From assembly GCA_937967375.1 (NCBI GenBank), contig CALCJF010000046.1:1-15324 (forward strand): DNA of 15,324 nt, read 5' to 3'. The position numbers and the translations under genes are program-made. Each line of letters starts with the position of its first letter. Positions within the stretch are counted from its first letter, which is position 1. This document shows positions 13,882 through 15,324 of this stretch, piece after piece. This DNA is from an uncultured Leucobacter sp. (GTDB lineage Bacteria > Actinomycetota > Actinomycetes > Actinomycetales > Microbacteriaceae). The notes beneath the pieces are model-generated. The model ran no database searches, was not told the DNA's origin, and saw nothing but the letters and a program-made list of their open reading frames with translations.

Positions 13882-14780
13882 TGCTGTATTCATCATCGAG
13901 CGCCGAGCAGAAGCGCGCGCGCTTTCGCGAGGATCTCGAGAGCGGTCGACTGCTGCGCATGCCCGGTGCGTTCAACCCGCTCTCGGCACGGCTGATCGAG
14001 CGCAAGGGTTTCGACGGCGTCTACATCTCGGGTGCGGTGCTGTCGGCCGATCTCGGCCTGCCCGACATCGGCCTTACGACGCTCACCGAGGTGGCCGCTC
14101 GCGGAGCCCAGATAGCCCGCACCACCGAGTTGCCGACGCTCATTGACGCCGACACTGGCTTCGGCGAGCCGATGAATGCTGCGCGCACGGTGCAAGAGAT
14201 GGAGAACGCAGGCATTTCCGGTCTGCATATCGAGGACCAGGTCAACCCGAAGCGCTGCGGCCACCTCGATGGCAAAGAGGTAGTTGGCCTCGATATCGCC
14301 GTGCGCCGCATTCGTGCGGCTGTCGAGGGTCGCCGAGATCCGAATTTCTTGATCATGGCGCGCACCGACGTGCGTGCGGTCGAAGGCCTCGAAGCAGCAA
14401 AGGATCGCGCCAAGACACTCGTTGACGCGGGCGCCGACGCGATCTTCCCTGAGGCAATGCGTACCCTCGAGGAGTTCGAAGCGATTCGAGCAGCGGTAGA
14501 CGTGCCCGTGCTCGCGAACATGACGGAGTTCGGCAAAAGCGAACTTTTCACCACCTCTCAGTTGCAGAGCGTCGGCATCAACATGGTGATCTGGCCGGTC
14601 TCGCTGCTGCGCATCGCGATGGGTGCGGCCGAGCGCGCGCTCGACACGCTCATCGAAGACGGTGCGCTGACGAAGCAGCTCGGCAACATGCAGCACCGCG
14701 CCGAGCTCTACGAGTTGATCAGCTACGAAGACTACGCTGGCTTCGACTCGAACATCTACACCTTCAACGTCGAACGGTAG
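13881..14780 (+). CDS. prpB: Methylisocitrate lyase
   Basis: This 299-residue enzyme of the isocitrate lyase/PEP mutase superfamily cleaves 2-methylisocitrate to pyruvate and succinate, the last step of the 2-methylcitrate cycle. The TIM-barrel motifs are VYISGAVLSADLGLPD (47-62), the Mg-binding DADTGFGE (89-96), HIEDQVNPKRCGH (116-128) with catalytic C126 in the KRCGH signature, and MARTDVRAVEG. The length near 300, rather than more than 420, favours PrpB over the glyoxylate-cycle enzyme. The ATG overlaps the prpD TGA by one base, with GAAGGGA (13866-13872) eight bases upstream. The gene is followed nine bases later by prpC, whose ribosome site AGGAG overlaps this gene's stop codon. Confidence 0.96.
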   Translation: MLYSSSSAEQKRARFREDLESGRLLRMPGAFNPLSARLIERKGFDGVYISGAVLSADLGLPDIGLTTLTEVAARGAQIARTTELPTLIDADTGFGEPMNAARTVQEMENAGISGLHIEDQVNPKRCGHLDGKEVVGLDIAVRRIRAAVEGRRDPNFLIMARTDVRAVEGLEAAKDRAKTLVDAGADAIFPEAMRTLEEFEAIRAAVDVPVLANMTEFGKSELFTTSQLQSVGINMVIWPVSLLRIAMGAAERALDTLIEDGALTKQLGNMQHRAELYELISYEDYAGFDSNIYTFNVER

Positions 14781-14789
14781 GAGCAAACG

Positions 14790-15324
14790 ATGACCGATCC
14801 CGAAATCAGAAAAGGCCTTGCCGGGGTCGTGGTCGACGAGACCGCGATCTCGAAGGTGAACCCCGAAACCAACTCGCTCATGTATCGGGGCTACCCGGTG
14901 CAAGAGCTCGCCGCGACGCAGCCGTTCGAGGCGGTCGCGTACTTGCTGTGGAGCGGCGAGTTGCCGAACGAGCAGCAGCTCGCCGAGTTGAGGGCCAAGG
15001 AGCGCCAGCATCGCGCGCTGGCCGCAAACGTGAAGGCTGCGATCGACCTGTTGCCGCTCGACGCGCACCCGATGGATGAGGCGCGCACTGCGGTCAGCGT
15101 CATTGGTGCCTCGGATTCGGCCGGTGCTGGCTCAGTGCTCGACGCAGCTGGCAGCCCCGAGCAGAATCTCGCGCGCAGCATTCGCTTGTATGCCGCGTTG
15201 CCGGCGATCGTTGCGTACGGACAGCGACGCAGACGGGGCGAGGATCTCGTCGAGCCGCGCGACGACCTCGACTATGCAGCGAACTTTCTCTGGATGACGT
15301 TCGGTGTCGAAGCCGAGCCGGTAG
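14790..15324 (+). CDS. prpC: 2-methylcitrate synthase, N-terminal part (cut by window edge)
   Basis: The frame opens at ATG 14790 and stays open to the right edge, giving the first 178 residues. It is a citrate-synthase-family protein: IRKGLAGVVVDETAISKVNP (6-25) and SLMYRGYPVQELA are the typical opening of PrpC and citrate synthase II, followed by FEAVAYLLWSGELPNEQQL. PrpC condenses propionyl-CoA with oxaloacetate to 2-methylcitrate, feeding prpD. Position directly after prpDB makes methylcitrate synthase more likely than housekeeping citrate synthase, although such enzymes often accept both acyl-CoAs. The ribosome site AGGAG (14779-14783) is six bases from the ATG and overlaps the prpB stop. 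Catalytic His and Asp residues lie beyond the window and cannot be checked. Confidence 0.94.
   Translation, partial: MTDPEIRKGLAGVVVDETAISKVNPETNSLMYRGYPVQELAATQPFEAVAYLLWSGELPNEQQLAELRAKERQHRALAANVKAAIDLLPLDAHPMDEARTAVSVIGASDSAGAGSVLDAAGSPEQNLARSIRLYAALPAIVAYGQRRRRGEDLVEPRDDLDYAANFLWMTFGVEAEPV

Noticed and set aside
13893..15068. Open frame of 391 codons on the minus strand opposite prpB and prpC
   Set aside because: It covers the ends of two convincing genes of one operon and shows no domain of its own.
1..15324. CRISPR array, insertion sequence or prophage segment
   Set aside because: No regularly spaced repeats, no transposase or phage proteins, and the only attachment-like hint is a single 10-base repeat near the tRNA.

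Overview
The window is high-GC, densely packed bacterial DNA. Several features fit an actinobacterium, probably Microbacteriaceae: GTP-type PEP carboxykinase, strong C/G preference at third codon positions, frequent GTG starts, ATGA-type overlaps between operon genes, and TAnnnT boxes placed for leaderless transcription. I cannot fix the genus from the sequence. No insertion sequence, phage gene, CRISPR array or rRNA is visible, and it reads as an ordinary chromosomal segment.

Layout, left to right. Bases 3-479 are the 3' end of pckG, followed by two hairpins. A tRNA gene with anticodon UAA but a short (class I) variable arm lies at 610-686, followed by its own terminator. Bases 819-3391 hold a two-gene operon: a fold-type III PLP enzyme (amino acid deaminase/aldolase-like), coupled by an ATGA overlap to an aldonolactone oxidase of the D-arabinono-1,4-lactone oxidase family. 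Next come a LemA-family membrane protein, an MFS exporter-like transporter and aspartate ammonia-lyase (aspA), which ends in a 19-bp perfect hairpin. A fumarylacetoacetate-hydrolase-family gene is on the minus strand, and a small FKBP-type prolyl isomerase diverges from it. An NCS2/AzgA-like purine permease follows.

The right third is a regulatory unit for propionate catabolism. A minus-strand Tat-exported lipoprotein of the polyamine-binding (PotD-like) family diverges from a plus-strand operon that encodes a GntR/FCD regulator, prpD, prpB and prpC. prpC is cut by the window edge. These genes overlap or nearly touch and encode the 2-methylcitrate cycle, which converts propionyl-CoA plus oxaloacetate to pyruvate plus succinate. 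The divergent region carries two identical 9-bp ATGTATACG elements 53 bp apart, and a near-match in opposite orientation lies just inside prpD. These are probably the operators of the GntR protein. With pckG and aspA also present, the window is rich in C4-acid, anaplerotic and gluconeogenic functions, although the genes are not one operon.

The least ordinary items are the short-armed UAA tRNA, the two-promoter GntR operator arrangement with an orphan solute-binding protein, and the PLP enzyme/lactone oxidase pair, whose joint substrate is not evident.
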